From contig NZ_JBHRYJ010000007.1 of assembly GCF_042648965.1 (NCBI RefSeq), positions 62,001-126,000 on the forward strand: a stretch of DNA of 64,000 nt. Direction: 5' to 3'. The notes below the pieces were generated by a model. That model was not told the origin of the DNA, made no database searches, and saw nothing but the letters and a program-made list of their open reading frames with translations. The position numbers and the translations under genes are program-made. Shown in pieces: positions 17,060 to 25,083 of the stretch (position 1 is its first letter; every line of letters begins with the position of its first letter). The DNA is from Ferrovibrio xuzhouensis. GTDB taxonomy: Bacteria > Pseudomonadota > Alphaproteobacteria > Ferrovibrionales > Ferrovibrionaceae.

Positions 17060-17356
17060 TCAGGTCCAGTATCCGTCCACGATCTCGCTGGTGACGAGCA
17101 TGCGCGCTTTGCGGATCAGGTCATCGCCGCTCGTGTCGACGTGTCCGAAGAACCTGGCGCGCGCACCGTTCGCGGTCCAATCGGCATAGGAGCAATATTC
17201 ACGGGTCTCGGCCCGGAATGCCCGCATGCCGCTGGCCCAATGGGGCTTGGGCTCTATGATGACGGTGATGCCGTCTCTGGTCTCTGGCCAGGGGAGCGAC
17301 CGTTCGGAAGGTGGCTGCTCGTGATCGGCTGCGAAGATGGCGTCGATGTCCATCAT
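17060..17356 (-). CDS. Hypothetical ICE backbone protein (98 aa)
   Basis: A 98-residue soluble protein with no named domain (MMDIDAIFAADHEQPPSERS ... ending VTSEIVDGYWT). It is the last of three small genes that overlap by 4 bp each (17060-18032) downstream of parB, and is followed directly by a clear terminator. The tight coupling argues that it is real; function unknown. Confidence 0.65.
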   Translation of the reverse strand: MMDIDAIFAADHEQPPSERSLPWPETRDGITVIIEPKPHWASGMRAFRAETREYCSYADWTANGARARFFGHVDTSGDDLIRKARMLVTSEIVDGYWT

Positions 17357-17619
17357 GGCATCTCTCCCGGCGCATCGGGATGTACGAAGCCGTTCGGGTC
17401 TTCGGGATCGGGCGGCAGATAGACGTCATAAGGATTGCCGTCGGCGAGATGGCCGAAGGGTGTGAAGACGAAATCACCATCATCCCGCCCCACCGCACAG
17501 ATGACGTAACGCGCAGTGCCGGTCACGGCGTCGAGGCATTCCATGAGTGCGAGGTTGCCGTCGCCCGCGGCGCGCAGCAGGGTCTGAAAATTGGTTCGGG
17601 CGAAGGAGGGGATGCTCAT
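17353..17619 (-). CDS. DUF6117 family protein
   Basis: An 88-residue protein beginning MSIPSFARTNFQTLLRAAGD and containing GTARYVICAVGRDDGDFVFT, which I recognise as DUF6117, a small family of unknown function carried by alphaproteobacterial ICEs. It overlaps both neighbours by 4 bp. Confidence 0.7.
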   Translation of the reverse strand: MSIPSFARTNFQTLLRAAGDGNLALMECLDAVTGTARYVICAVGRDDGDFVFTPFGHLADGNPYDVYLPPDPEDPNGFVHPDAPGEMP

Positions 17620-18032
17620 ATCCGGTCTCCCGCGTCGGCGATGGTCTCGGCGAGCCAGCCATCGGTGTAGATCCAGTCCACGGTCTCGCCTGAGGCGAGA
17701 TCGAGGACATGCGCGCCGCCGCCGAAGCCGTCGAGCCGGGGCTTCGAGCAGGTGTTGGCATATTGGAAACCCCAGCGGCCGGTCAGACCGAATTCCGTGG
17801 CGCAGTGCTTCACGAACTGGATCAGACGCTCGGGATCACCGGTGATGTCGTCGCGCATCCAGAGCTGGGTTCCGCCATGTTCGGGCTGGATCGAGAGGAG
17901 GAAGCCCTCGGAGGGCGGTTCCTCCGAGGCGCCAACGTCGGACAGGCGGTTGTAGAGGTCGAGCGCGCGGGCGGCGTTCTCGGACGTGCCGACATCGAGC
18001 AGGCACGAGAAGTGGGTGAAATAGTCGGCCAT
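17616..18032 (-). CDS. Hypothetical ICE backbone protein (138 aa)
   Basis: A 138-residue protein starting MADYFTHFSCLLDVGTSENA with conserved-looking blocks GFLLSIQPEHGGTQLWMRDD and RWGFQYANTCSKPRLDGFGG. I know it only as a recurring hypothetical protein of this element family. The start at 18032 follows AGGAGCC. It is first in the three-gene overlapping cluster and lies 121 bp downstream of parB in the same direction. Confidence 0.7.
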   Translation of the reverse strand: MADYFTHFSCLLDVGTSENAARALDLYNRLSDVGASEEPPSEGFLLSIQPEHGGTQLWMRDDITGDPERLIQFVKHCATEFGLTGRWGFQYANTCSKPRLDGFGGGAHVLDLASGETVDWIYTDGWLAETIADAGDRI

Positions 18033-18048
18033 GACAGGCTCCTGAAAC

Positions 18049-18112
18049 GAAAATGCCCGGCCCGTTCGGCACAGCCGTTCAGGCTGTCGACCTCGGGACC
18101 GGGCGGATGAAA
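18049..18112 (-). terminator. Probable terminator downstream of parB
   Basis: On the minus strand GCCCGG ... and ... CCGGGC enclose a nested stem (ACAGCC/GGCTGT) and end in ATTTTCG. A second GC stem (18127-18136 with 18145-18154) overlaps the parB stop. Together these probably end or attenuate the parB transcript. Confidence 0.45.
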
Positions 18113-18153
18113 GATTGGGGTGGGATGCGCGGGGCGAACGGAGCCGCCCCGCG

Positions 18154-20280
18154 CTATTCGGCGGCGACGGCGTGCTGGAACTCATCCTCGTCGTCAGCGG
18201 TGTCTTCGTCCTCGCCGTCCTCGGTGAGGAAGTCCGGCAGGGCGGTGTCTTCGCCGGTATCTGCCTGATCGTCGGGCTCAAGCTGATCGCCATCGAGGGA
18301 CGCCAAGCGCAGTGGTTCGGGTAGCCAGTTGGTTTCCGCCAGAAGGCGCTCGGCTTCCTTGGCCATGTCGCCTTTCTTCATGTGGTCGATGAGTTGGGCG
18401 GCCCGCTCGCCGGCGCCCTCACGGACGGCTTCGAGAATGCGGAGTTTGGTCACGCGGCCGAGATAGTTGCCGACCGTGGGCTTCCAGCCTGCGGCCACCA
18501 TGTCCATCCCGGTCGCCCGCGCGAGCCGATCTGCCTGTGCCAGACGCACGTCGAGACCGTGCTGGCTGACGCCCGAGCCTGAATAGGGGTTCGGACGCTC
18601 GAACAGCGCGTTGACGCCGTAGCTGACGCAAAGCGCCAGCAGCTCCATGCGCGTGCCGTCATCGAGATGGGTCAGCCATTCCCAGAGCGCCCGATCGTCA
18701 GCGGGGACGTGATCCCCCCAGCGTTCGTGGCGATCGTTGACCGCCTGCGCCGATGGGCTGTCCTTCAATTCCTCGGACTGGGCCGAGAAGAAGATGTGGC
18801 GGACATTGGCCTCGAGGCAGCCGGTCGGGTTGGTGTGGATGAAGGTGTCGCTGAGAAGCTTGTGCAGCAACAGGGTCATCGCGACGTGCGGATTTTCCGC
18901 CAGCGCGTTGCGCAGCGCCAGGGTGCGATGGGCCGTCAGCTCGATGACGAGCCGTTCAGGCAACGGCTTGATGCCGTCTTCCTCATCGTCCTCGGGCTCG
19001 GCAGGCTTGCCGCCGATGGTGATGACTGCACGCTGGACGGTCGGCGTATCGGGCTGGTCGCCGCCGGACGCCTCGGCATCGGGCTCGGCCTGGCTCTCGT
19101 CCTCGGCACGGACATAGCCGCGGTCGATCGACAGTGAGCCGTCGGCGTCGAGGCTGACGAAGGCGCCGGCGATCGCGATGACGGCTGGATCGTAGCTGAC
19201 CGGGCGGTTCTCGAAGGCTTCCAGGGCCTGTTCGATTTCACCGAGGCGCTGATCGATCTCGTCGGGCAGTTCGTCGGCTTCGGAATATTCCGCTTCGATC
19301 CGGTCATATTCCTCGCGTAACGCCTCGCGGGTCGCGCGTTCCTCGTCGGTCAGATCGACCGTGTTGCCGGAGAGTTCACGCAGACCATGGTCGTGGCCAT
19401 AGGGGAAGCTCACCGCGACCTCGATCCACTTCCAGCCTTCCTCGGCGACCTGGTCGGCGGCTGTCTTCAGCTTCTCGGCCACCATGCGGTCGAGCAGGAC
19501 CGGGTCTTGCAGCCAGCCGCCATCGTCGGACTGGAACAGATCACGCAGCATGATGCCGCCGGCGGCCTCGTAGGCGTCGACACCGACGAAGACGGCCCGT
19601 TTGTCCGAGGCGCGAACCGCGGTCTCGGTCAGCATCCGCCGGATGTGGTAGGGCTCCTTCTGCCAGCTATCCTTGATCGCGTCCCAAACCTGCTCCTGAC
19701 GGGCATGGTCAGGGCTGACGGTGAAGGCCATGAGCTGTTCGAGCGTCATGCCGTCTTCGGCATAGATCTCGAGCAGGGTCGGTGAGACGGAGGTGAGGCG
19801 CAAGCGCTGCTTCACCACGGTGACGCTGACGAAGAAGGCGGCGGCGATGGCCTCCTCGGTCATGCCCTTGTCGCGCATGGCCTGAAAGGCGCGGTACTGG
19901 TCGAGTGGGTGAAGCGGCGCGCGTTCCATGTTCTCGACCAGCGACACTTCGTCGATCAGGATGTCGCTGTTGGCGTCGCCGATGACGCAAGGGACCGGAG
20001 CGTTCTTGACCAGGCGCTTCTGCTTCACCAGCAATTCGAGCGCGCGATAGCGGCGGCCGCCAGCTGGCACCTCGAACATACCGGTCTCATTGCCATCGCC
20101 ATCGAGGACCGGGCGGACATGCAGGCTCTGGATGAGGCCGTGCCGGGTGATGGACTCGGCCATTTGCTCGATCGAGACGCCGGCCTTGACGCGGCGGACG
20201 TTGGACTGGCTCAGCACCAGCTTGTTGAAGGGGATGTCGCGCGCCGACGACAGGGTGATCTTCTGAACGGCAGTTGCCAT
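18154..20280 (-). CDS. ParB/RepB/Spo0J family nuclease-like partition protein
   Basis: A 708-residue protein of the long ICE ParB type. Residues about 10-110 form the ParB N-domain: LVLSQSNVRRVKAGVSIEQM, GLIQSLHVRPV, VPAGGRRYRALELL (the GxRR box) and LIDEVSLVENMERAPLHPLD. A helix-turn-helix follows (MTEEAIAAAFFVSVTVVKQR). The rest is acidic and helical with no named domain. Such long ParBs travel with ArdC, toprim and strawberry-notch genes and may act on transferring DNA rather than as a classical centromere protein. The start at 20280 (MATAVQKITL) is chosen because upstream sequence is the conserved leader. Confidence 0.88.
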   Translation of the reverse strand: MATAVQKITLSSARDIPFNKLVLSQSNVRRVKAGVSIEQMAESITRHGLIQSLHVRPVLDGDGNETGMFEVPAGGRRYRALELLVKQKRLVKNAPVPCVIGDANSDILIDEVSLVENMERAPLHPLDQYRAFQAMRDKGMTEEAIAAAFFVSVTVVKQRLRLTSVSPTLLEIYAEDGMTLEQLMAFTVSPDHARQEQVWDAIKDSWQKEPYHIRRMLTETAVRASDKRAVFVGVDAYEAAGGIMLRDLFQSDDGGWLQDPVLLDRMVAEKLKTAADQVAEEGWKWIEVAVSFPYGHDHGLRELSGNTVDLTDEERATREALREEYDRIEAEYSEADELPDEIDQRLGEIEQALEAFENRPVSYDPAVIAIAGAFVSLDADGSLSIDRGYVRAEDESQAEPDAEASGGDQPDTPTVQRAVITIGGKPAEPEDDEEDGIKPLPERLVIELTAHRTLALRNALAENPHVAMTLLLHKLLSDTFIHTNPTGCLEANVRHIFFSAQSEELKDSPSAQAVNDRHERWGDHVPADDRALWEWLTHLDDGTRMELLALCVSYGVNALFERPNPYSGSGVSQHGLDVRLAQADRLARATGMDMVAAGWKPTVGNYLGRVTKLRILEAVREGAGERAAQLIDHMKKGDMAKEAERLLAETNWLPEPLRLASLDGDQLEPDDQADTGEDTALPDFLTEDGEDEDTADDEDEFQHAVAAE

Positions 20281-20364
20281 GGACTTTACTCCGCGACGGG
20301 CGCCGAGAGCCTCTCTCTCGACCTCCAACCCGTCACGAAGCGAAGCGCCGCCCTCTCACTCTAA
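20281..20364. repeat. Conserved leader upstream of parB
   Basis: Contains CTCCGCGACGGGCGCCG next to the start, CCAACCCGTCACG in the middle and CTCTCACTCTAA at 20353-20364. The same three blocks in the same order lie upstream of ardC (27352-27434), and two of them upstream of the strawberry-notch gene. Probably a common promoter-leader. Confidence 0.6.
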
Positions 20365-20439
20365 GGAGGGCAGCGCCACGGAAGCGGAAAGACGTGAAGC
20401 CGTAAGCCCGATTCCCCGCCTTTCCGGTTTTCAGGTCGA

Positions 20440-20751
20440 TCATGCCGCCTGCCGTTCGTCGTCGGCCGAACCGACGTCGGAGCCGAGCTCGGCCTCCGGC
20501 AGGAGGCCGAGCAGCCAATCGGCCGCCTTGCTCGCCTGGGAGGCGGCGCGAACGATGGCGCGATTGTCCTCGCGCAGCACCTCCAGCCAGGAGCCGATAT
20601 AGTCGGCGTGGCGGACGGTGGGCGTGATGCCGAGGGAGGCACAGCAGAAGGCTGCGTTGATCTCGGCCACCAACTCTTCGAAGGCGTATTTCCTCGTGCC
20701 GAAACCGCCGGTCAGGTCGCGGCCGAGCCGGGACATGTGGCCGGTGGCGTG
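20440..20751 (-). pseudogene. ardC: ardC, C-terminal fragment (cut off by the RIT-type insertion)
   Basis: Reads (H)ATGHMSRLGRDLTGGFGTRK then YAFEELVAEINAAFCCASLG, the C-terminal half of ArdC/DUF1738 anti-restriction proteins, starting just after the HExxH zinc motif. The N-terminal half is at 26701-27351. Joining 20751 to 26701 gives CTGGGGCACGCC, restores HELGHATGHMSR, and yields a 963-bp, 321-codon frame. The fragment may be translated from the internal ATG at 20736, but it lacks the metal-binding motif and should be inactive. Confidence 0.9.
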
Positions 20752-20755
20752 GGTC

Positions 20756-20775
20756 TTATGCCGATATCGGCATAA
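20756..20775. repeat. 20-bp perfect palindrome at the left end of the RIT-type element
   Basis: TTATGCCGATATCGGCATAA is built from the same TTATGCCG unit that is repeated inside both terminal inverted repeats. It lies outside the left 27-bp repeat but inside the ardC junction and has no counterpart at the right end. Confidence 0.75.
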
Positions 20776-20779
20776 CGGT

Positions 20780-20806
20780 CATTATGCCGGAAGTGGGATT
20801 ATGCCG
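20780..20806. repeat. Left terminal inverted repeat (27 bp)
   Basis: A 27-bp sequence beginning CATTATGCCGGAAGTGGG with an internal direct repeat of ATTATGCCG (20781 and 20798). Its exact reverse complement is at 26674-26700. Confidence 0.9.
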
Positions 20807-20864
20807 CATGGCCGAGTGCGGTGGCTGGTTTGCCGAGGTTCGGCCATGCAGCGGTTCGGCATAT

Positions 20865-21857
20865 TCAGAGCGATTCCAGGAAGGCGAGCAACTCGTCGTT
20901 AGGACGATACCGCCCCGGATGCGTTTCCGGGTTGGCGACCTGAGCGAGCGCTTTTTCCTTCAGCCGCATGTCGGCGTGGATATAGATTTGAGTGGTCTCC
21001 ACGGATTCATGCCCGAGCCAGAGGGCGATTACAGACTGGTCGACGCCATGGTGCAGCAGTTCCATCGCAGTGCTGTGGCGCAGCGTGTGTGGCGTGACTC
21101 GCTTGCCGGCGAGGCTCGGGCAAGCTCGTGATGCCGTCAGGCAATGCTTCCGCACCAGATGCTCCAAAGCATCCCGGCTGAGTTGCTCGCCTCGGATTGA
21201 CGGGAACAATGGCCCGTCGCTGTCGCGGCGTTCGCCTACCCAGACCTGGATCAGTTTCGCCGTATCGCGACGAAGGGGTGTGCTTCGTTCTTTTCGCCCC
21301 TTGCCGATGCAGCGGATGTGAGCGCCGGTGCCGAGAACCACGTCTTTGCAGCGCAGGTTGACCAGTTCGGACGCCCTTAGCCCGGTCTGGAGTGCAAGCA
21401 CCAGCAGGACGTGATCTCGCCGCCCGACCCAGGTCGTTCGATCCGGCGCGGCCAGCAGCGCCGCTATCTCATCAGCGTCGAGGAATGTGACGCTGCGCTT
21501 CACATATCGCTTGTTCGGCATGGAGAGAATGCGCTGGCAATGAAGCAACCAACCCGGGTCGGTCAATGCGACGTATCGGAAGAATGACCGGATGGCTGCA
21601 AGACGCGTATTGCGGGTGCGGGCCGTGTTGCCGCGCGCCGTTTCCATATGGGTCAGGAAGTCGGCGACGAGATCGGCATCGAGATCTTCGATCGTGAGCT
21701 TTGTGGGCGGCTTTCCACATCGTGAACTTGCATATCGGACCAGCAGCCGGAATGTGTCCCGGTAGCCAGCGACGGTGTGGCGGCTCGCTTCCATTTGCGT
21801 GCAGAGCCGGTCAGTGAAGAAGCGCTGGATCAGCGTGGGGAAGTTGGTCGCCTTCAT
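20865..21857 (-). CDS. Tyrosine recombinase, RitC-like
   Basis: A 330-residue phage-integrase-family recombinase. The N-terminal SAM-like core-binding domain (RHTVAGYRDTFRLLVRYASS ... ARTRNTRLAAIRSFFRYVAL) precedes a catalytic domain with TGLRASELVNL (first Arg), GKGRKERSTPL (Lys), TPHTLRHSTAMELL (His-x-x-Arg), WLGHESVETTQIYIH (His and the Tyr nucleophile). All catalytic residues are present. The start at 21857 overlaps the stop of the middle recombinase by 4 bp, so the longer upstream reading is not used. Third gene of the trio; with its partners it is expected to catalyse excision and integration at the inverted-repeat ends. Confidence 0.88.
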   Translation of the reverse strand: MKATNFPTLIQRFFTDRLCTQMEASRHTVAGYRDTFRLLVRYASSRCGKPPTKLTIEDLDADLVADFLTHMETARGNTARTRNTRLAAIRSFFRYVALTDPGWLLHCQRILSMPNKRYVKRSVTFLDADEIAALLAAPDRTTWVGRRDHVLLVLALQTGLRASELVNLRCKDVVLGTGAHIRCIGKGRKERSTPLRRDTAKLIQVWVGERRDSDGPLFPSIRGEQLSRDALEHLVRKHCLTASRACPSLAGKRVTPHTLRHSTAMELLHHGVDQSVIALWLGHESVETTQIYIHADMRLKEKALAQVANPETHPGRYRPNDELLAFLESL

Positions 21858-22795
21858 CGACCTTCCTCCGCCGCCGCGCCTGTTATTCGAGCGGAGGCCA
21901 GTTCCAGCAGTTCCGGGACCGCTTCCAGATACCAGTATGTGTGGGCGGTGTTTGCATGACCGAGCCATGTCGTAAGCTTGATCATCTCGCGACCGACGTC
22001 TTTGCCCGACCGATACCAACTCAGCATGGTCTGCACCGCGAAGGTGTGACGAAGATCATGGATGCGCGGGCCACGGCCGTGCCGAAGATAAAGCTGCCGC
22101 TCTCGCAGCCCGATCTTCTGGCATACATGTGCGAAGTTGTAGCGCGCACCGCAGTCGCCAAGACGACGCCCCTCACAGGTCACGAAGAACGCTTCCGGCC
22201 TGCGCCCGAGCAGCCGGTCCCGCTCGCGACTATAGCTTTCCAGCCGTTCCACGACGCTCGGGTCCAGCGGCAGCAACCGCTCCTTGCCGAGCTTGCCCTG
22301 CCGGACATGAAGCACACCGGATTCGACATCGAGATCGGCAGGATCGAGACCGAGAGCTTCGCTGATGCGGAGCCCCGTCACGGCGATCAGACCGAACAGC
22401 GTCGAGCACGTCAGGCCGCGCATCCCGTAGGTCGATGGCAGCGATCGCGCATGCTCGATGATCGCAACGATTTCGGCGTCACTATAAATATATGGATGCA
22501 CACGTTGAACGCGACCGGGCACCAATCCCCGGGGCGGGGCCTCGTGCCTGGGATCCTGTCCATGCAGCCACTCGGCGAACTGGCGGGCCACCCTGAAGCG
22601 TGTTGCCCGTGTTCCGGGACTTGCAGAGGGAAGGCTTTCGAGCCAGCGCATGATCAGGTTGGCGCTGACGTGCAGCGCGCCGTCGCTGTCGGCGAAGGTG
22701 ACGAAGCGGCGTAATATCCGTCCATCCGTGGTCATTGCAGTGCCGAGCTGTCGTCTGACGGTCAGATAGCAGTCCATTTCGGCAAGGAAGCTCAT
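21854..22795 (-). CDS. Tyrosine recombinase, RitB-like
   Basis: A 313-residue tyrosine recombinase, second of the overlapping trio (4-bp overlaps on both sides; start at 22795). N-terminal core-binding domain begins MSFLAEMDCYLTVRRQLGTA. Catalytic residues are visible in VTGLRISEALGLD, GKERLLPLDPSV, RIHDLRHTFAVQTML and WLGHANTAHTYWYLE (Tyr). It is intact. Strict gene order and coupling suggest that all three recombinases are needed in fixed ratio. Confidence 0.88.
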   Translation of the reverse strand: MSFLAEMDCYLTVRRQLGTAMTTDGRILRRFVTFADSDGALHVSANLIMRWLESLPSASPGTRATRFRVARQFAEWLHGQDPRHEAPPRGLVPGRVQRVHPYIYSDAEIVAIIEHARSLPSTYGMRGLTCSTLFGLIAVTGLRISEALGLDPADLDVESGVLHVRQGKLGKERLLPLDPSVVERLESYSRERDRLLGRRPEAFFVTCEGRRLGDCGARYNFAHVCQKIGLRERQLYLRHGRGPRIHDLRHTFAVQTMLSWYRSGKDVGREMIKLTTWLGHANTAHTYWYLEAVPELLELASARITGAAAEEGR

Positions 22796-24009
22796 CGTGC
22801 CACCTCCGCAACAGGCCAAGGCTGGGCAATGGAGCGCAGCCCGTCCGTATCGAGCTTGGCGTAGATCATCGTCGTCGCCCGCGATCGATGCCGCAGCAGA
22901 TCGCCGATCTCTTCCAATGACGCACCGGCGCGAACCATGTTCGTCGCCAGGCTGTGGCGCAGAACATGCGATCCCACATAGGGTGTCGGGGGCTTCACGC
23001 CCGTCGCCGCGAACGCCTCCTTCAATATCGTGTTGATGACCTGGCTGTCCTTGAACGGACGGTTGGGCGCTCGATGCGTCACGAACAACATGCGCGTGGT
23101 CGCTGAAGTTCGCTCCTCCTGTAAATACCGAATGATGGCTTCGCCGACGTCCGGCGGGATTGGCAACCGGTCATGTTGCTGCCCTTTTCCACGAACCATC
23201 AGTTCGCCGGCGCGCCAGTCGATGTCATCCAACTGGATCGCGATAATCTCCGGCGCACGCAGGCCGAGACGAGCCATCAGCAACAGCATGGCGTAGTCGC
23301 GGGCACCACGCCGCGGATTGGTGCGCACCGACGCGACGACGGCCTCCACCTCATCAGGCGACAGATAACGAGGGAGCCTCGCGCCCCAAGGTTTGTGGAC
23401 TCTGGGGACGCAGAGCGAGAGGTTGGTCGTCGTGAGGCCCTGGGCGAACAGATACTGGAAGAAGCTGCGCAGATGCGTGGCCGGCGTCTTGTCGCGGAAC
23501 GGGCGCTTGCGTGAGAGAAGGTGCTCCATGAACGCCACGACATCCCGCACGTTCAGCGCCGGCAGGTCGAGCACATTGTCGCCGAAGCGATGGTCGAGAA
23601 AGCGATCCGCGAACCGGAGCACGTGATAGATCGTACGCGGGCTGAGACCGCGTTGCCGCAGAAGATAGGTTTCGAAGTTGCTCAGCAGCTCTGCGCGCTC
23701 GGCCTGCGCAGGTGTCAGCGGCGGTCGTGTCGCCACGCCGATTTCAATCAGATGCGCGACGAACAGCCTGGCAAGATTGGGAACCTTGATCTGGCTCTGC
23801 GGTGTCGCTGGCAATCGACATCCCAATTCAACAGCAAGATCTGGCGTCAACGCCGACGGTGCAATGGCCTCGTCATCGAGCAAGCGACCGAAGCGTCGAA
23901 GCAAATAACGATAATTTTTCAGCGTATCCGGTTTGTAGTTTCTGGACGCAAGGCTTTCTTCGAATGATGCGAGATACTGATCAAGGCATGTATGATCGGA
24001 TTTTTCCAT
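22792..24009 (-). CDS. Tyrosine recombinase, RitA-like
   Basis: A 405-residue tyrosine recombinase, longest and first of the trio. It has an extra N-terminal region (LDQYLASFEESLASRNYKPD onward) before the second core-binding segment (LLRQRGLSPRTIYHVLRFAD). Catalytic residues appear in LGLRAPEIIAIQ, GKGQQHDRLPI, GSHVLRHSLATNMV and LLRHRSRATTMIYAK (Tyr). The start at 24009 is chosen because GGAGC precedes it; the frame is open to 24105. It is divergent from chrB, with about 250 bp of shared upstream region. Confidence 0.88.
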   Translation of the reverse strand: MEKSDHTCLDQYLASFEESLASRNYKPDTLKNYRYLLRRFGRLLDDEAIAPSALTPDLAVELGCRLPATPQSQIKVPNLARLFVAHLIEIGVATRPPLTPAQAERAELLSNFETYLLRQRGLSPRTIYHVLRFADRFLDHRFGDNVLDLPALNVRDVVAFMEHLLSRKRPFRDKTPATHLRSFFQYLFAQGLTTTNLSLCVPRVHKPWGARLPRYLSPDEVEAVVASVRTNPRRGARDYAMLLLMARLGLRAPEIIAIQLDDIDWRAGELMVRGKGQQHDRLPIPPDVGEAIIRYLQEERTSATTRMLFVTHRAPNRPFKDSQVINTILKEAFAATGVKPPTPYVGSHVLRHSLATNMVRAGASLEEIGDLLRHRSRATTMIYAKLDTDGLRSIAQPWPVAEVAR

Positions 24010-24149
24010 TTCTGTGCTCCATGTTGGTGGAGCAATGAACTTCGCGCCAAATCCCCGCTTTGTGACCAGTCGATCTTCATCTGAGGGCACGTGCGGCCAA
24101 GACAATATTTCGACGTCACCTCTTCAACGCTGACCCGCATATAGAGTTC

Positions 24150-24179
24150 TTGACGTGGCTGCCCGGACTTTCGTATCTA
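24150..24179 (+). promoter_or_regulatory. Candidate sigma-70 promoter for chrB-chrA
   Basis: TTGACG (24150-24155) and TATCTA (24174-24179) are separated by 18 bp and lie about 80 bp upstream of the chrB start. Consensus match only. Confidence 0.4.
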
Positions 24180-24261
24180 AAATTATGGGGATTGCGAGCT
24201 CCCCACGAGGCGCCAGCCGAAGATCGCGTTCCTGTTCAACCCCGGCCACGGAGGAACGCAC

Positions 24262-25083
24262 ATGCCTGCGCCCAATGCCATTTCGTTCGATAAACTCACC
24301 CGCATCATCGGAACCCCTCGAGCGCCGCTCTTGCTCGACGTGCGGTCCGAGGAGGATTTCGCGACCGATCCACGGTTGCTCCCTGGCGCCGCCCGGATCG
24401 ATGACCAGGCGCTCGCCGCGCTCGCGTCACAACTCGGTGGGCAGCCGTCCATTGCCGTCTGTCAGGCCGGCCACCGGCGCAGCCAGGGCACGGCTGCCTG
24501 GCTTCGCGCCGAAGGCTGCTCCTCGGAATATCTCGAGGGCGGGTTCGATGCTTGGCGAGCGGCCGGACTCCCGTTGATCGATCCAGGCAAGTTGCCGGCG
24601 CGCGATGCGCAGGGCCGTACCATTTGGGTCACCCGCTCCCGCCCCAAAATCGACCGCATCGCCTGTCCTTGGTTGATCCGGCGCTTTCTCGATCCCCGTG
24701 CGATCATCCTGTTCGTTGCCCCCGCCGAAGTGGTGGGCGTCGCCGAGCGCTACAATGCCGCGCCCTTCGACATCGAGGGCGTGTTCTGGAGCCATCGGGG
24801 CGAGCTCTGCACCTTCGATGTGATGCTGGCCGAGTTCGGCCTAGGCATTCCCGCCCTCGACCGCCTGGCCGCCATCGTTCGCGGAGCCGATACCGCTCGG
24901 ATGGACCTCGCACCCGAAGCCGCCGGTCTGCTTGCCGCTTCGCTCGGCCTGTCGCGGATGTATTCCGACGATCTGGAACAACTAGAGGCCGGGATGCTCC
25001 TCTATGACGCCTTTTATCGATGGGCACGGGACGCGACCGACGAGACCCATAACTGGCCCACTAACAAGCCGAAGGCAGAATGA
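24262..25083 (+). CDS. chrB: Rhodanese-ChrB fusion, chromate resistance protein
   Basis: A 273-residue fusion. Residues about 5-110 form a rhodanese domain (PLLLDVRSEEDFATDPRLLP; active-site loop VCQAGHRRSQG with the catalytic Cys; YLEGGFDAWRAAGLPL). Residues about 118-265 are the ChrB C-terminal domain, recognised by WVTRSRPKIDRIACPWLIRR and FDVMLAEFGLG. ChrB proteins regulate or assist chromate efflux; the rhodanese part may handle sulfur or chromate-damaged thiols. It overlaps chrA by 4 bp. It is cargo of the RIT-type element. Confidence 0.88.
   Translation: MPAPNAISFDKLTRIIGTPRAPLLLDVRSEEDFATDPRLLPGAARIDDQALAALASQLGGQPSIAVCQAGHRRSQGTAAWLRAEGCSSEYLEGGFDAWRAAGLPLIDPGKLPARDAQGRTIWVTRSRPKIDRIACPWLIRRFLDPRAIILFVAPAEVVGVAERYNAAPFDIEGVFWSHRGELCTFDVMLAEFGLGIPALDRLAAIVRGADTARMDLAPEAAGLLAASLGLSRMYSDDLEQLEAGMLLYDAFYRWARDATDETHNWPTNKPKAE

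Noticed and set aside
20865..24009. Tn554-type transposon as the identity of the recombinase cluster
   Set aside because: Tn554 has two tyrosine recombinases plus a small TnpC. Here all three proteins have complete tyrosine-recombinase catalytic residues and the ends are long inverted repeats, which fits RIT elements better.
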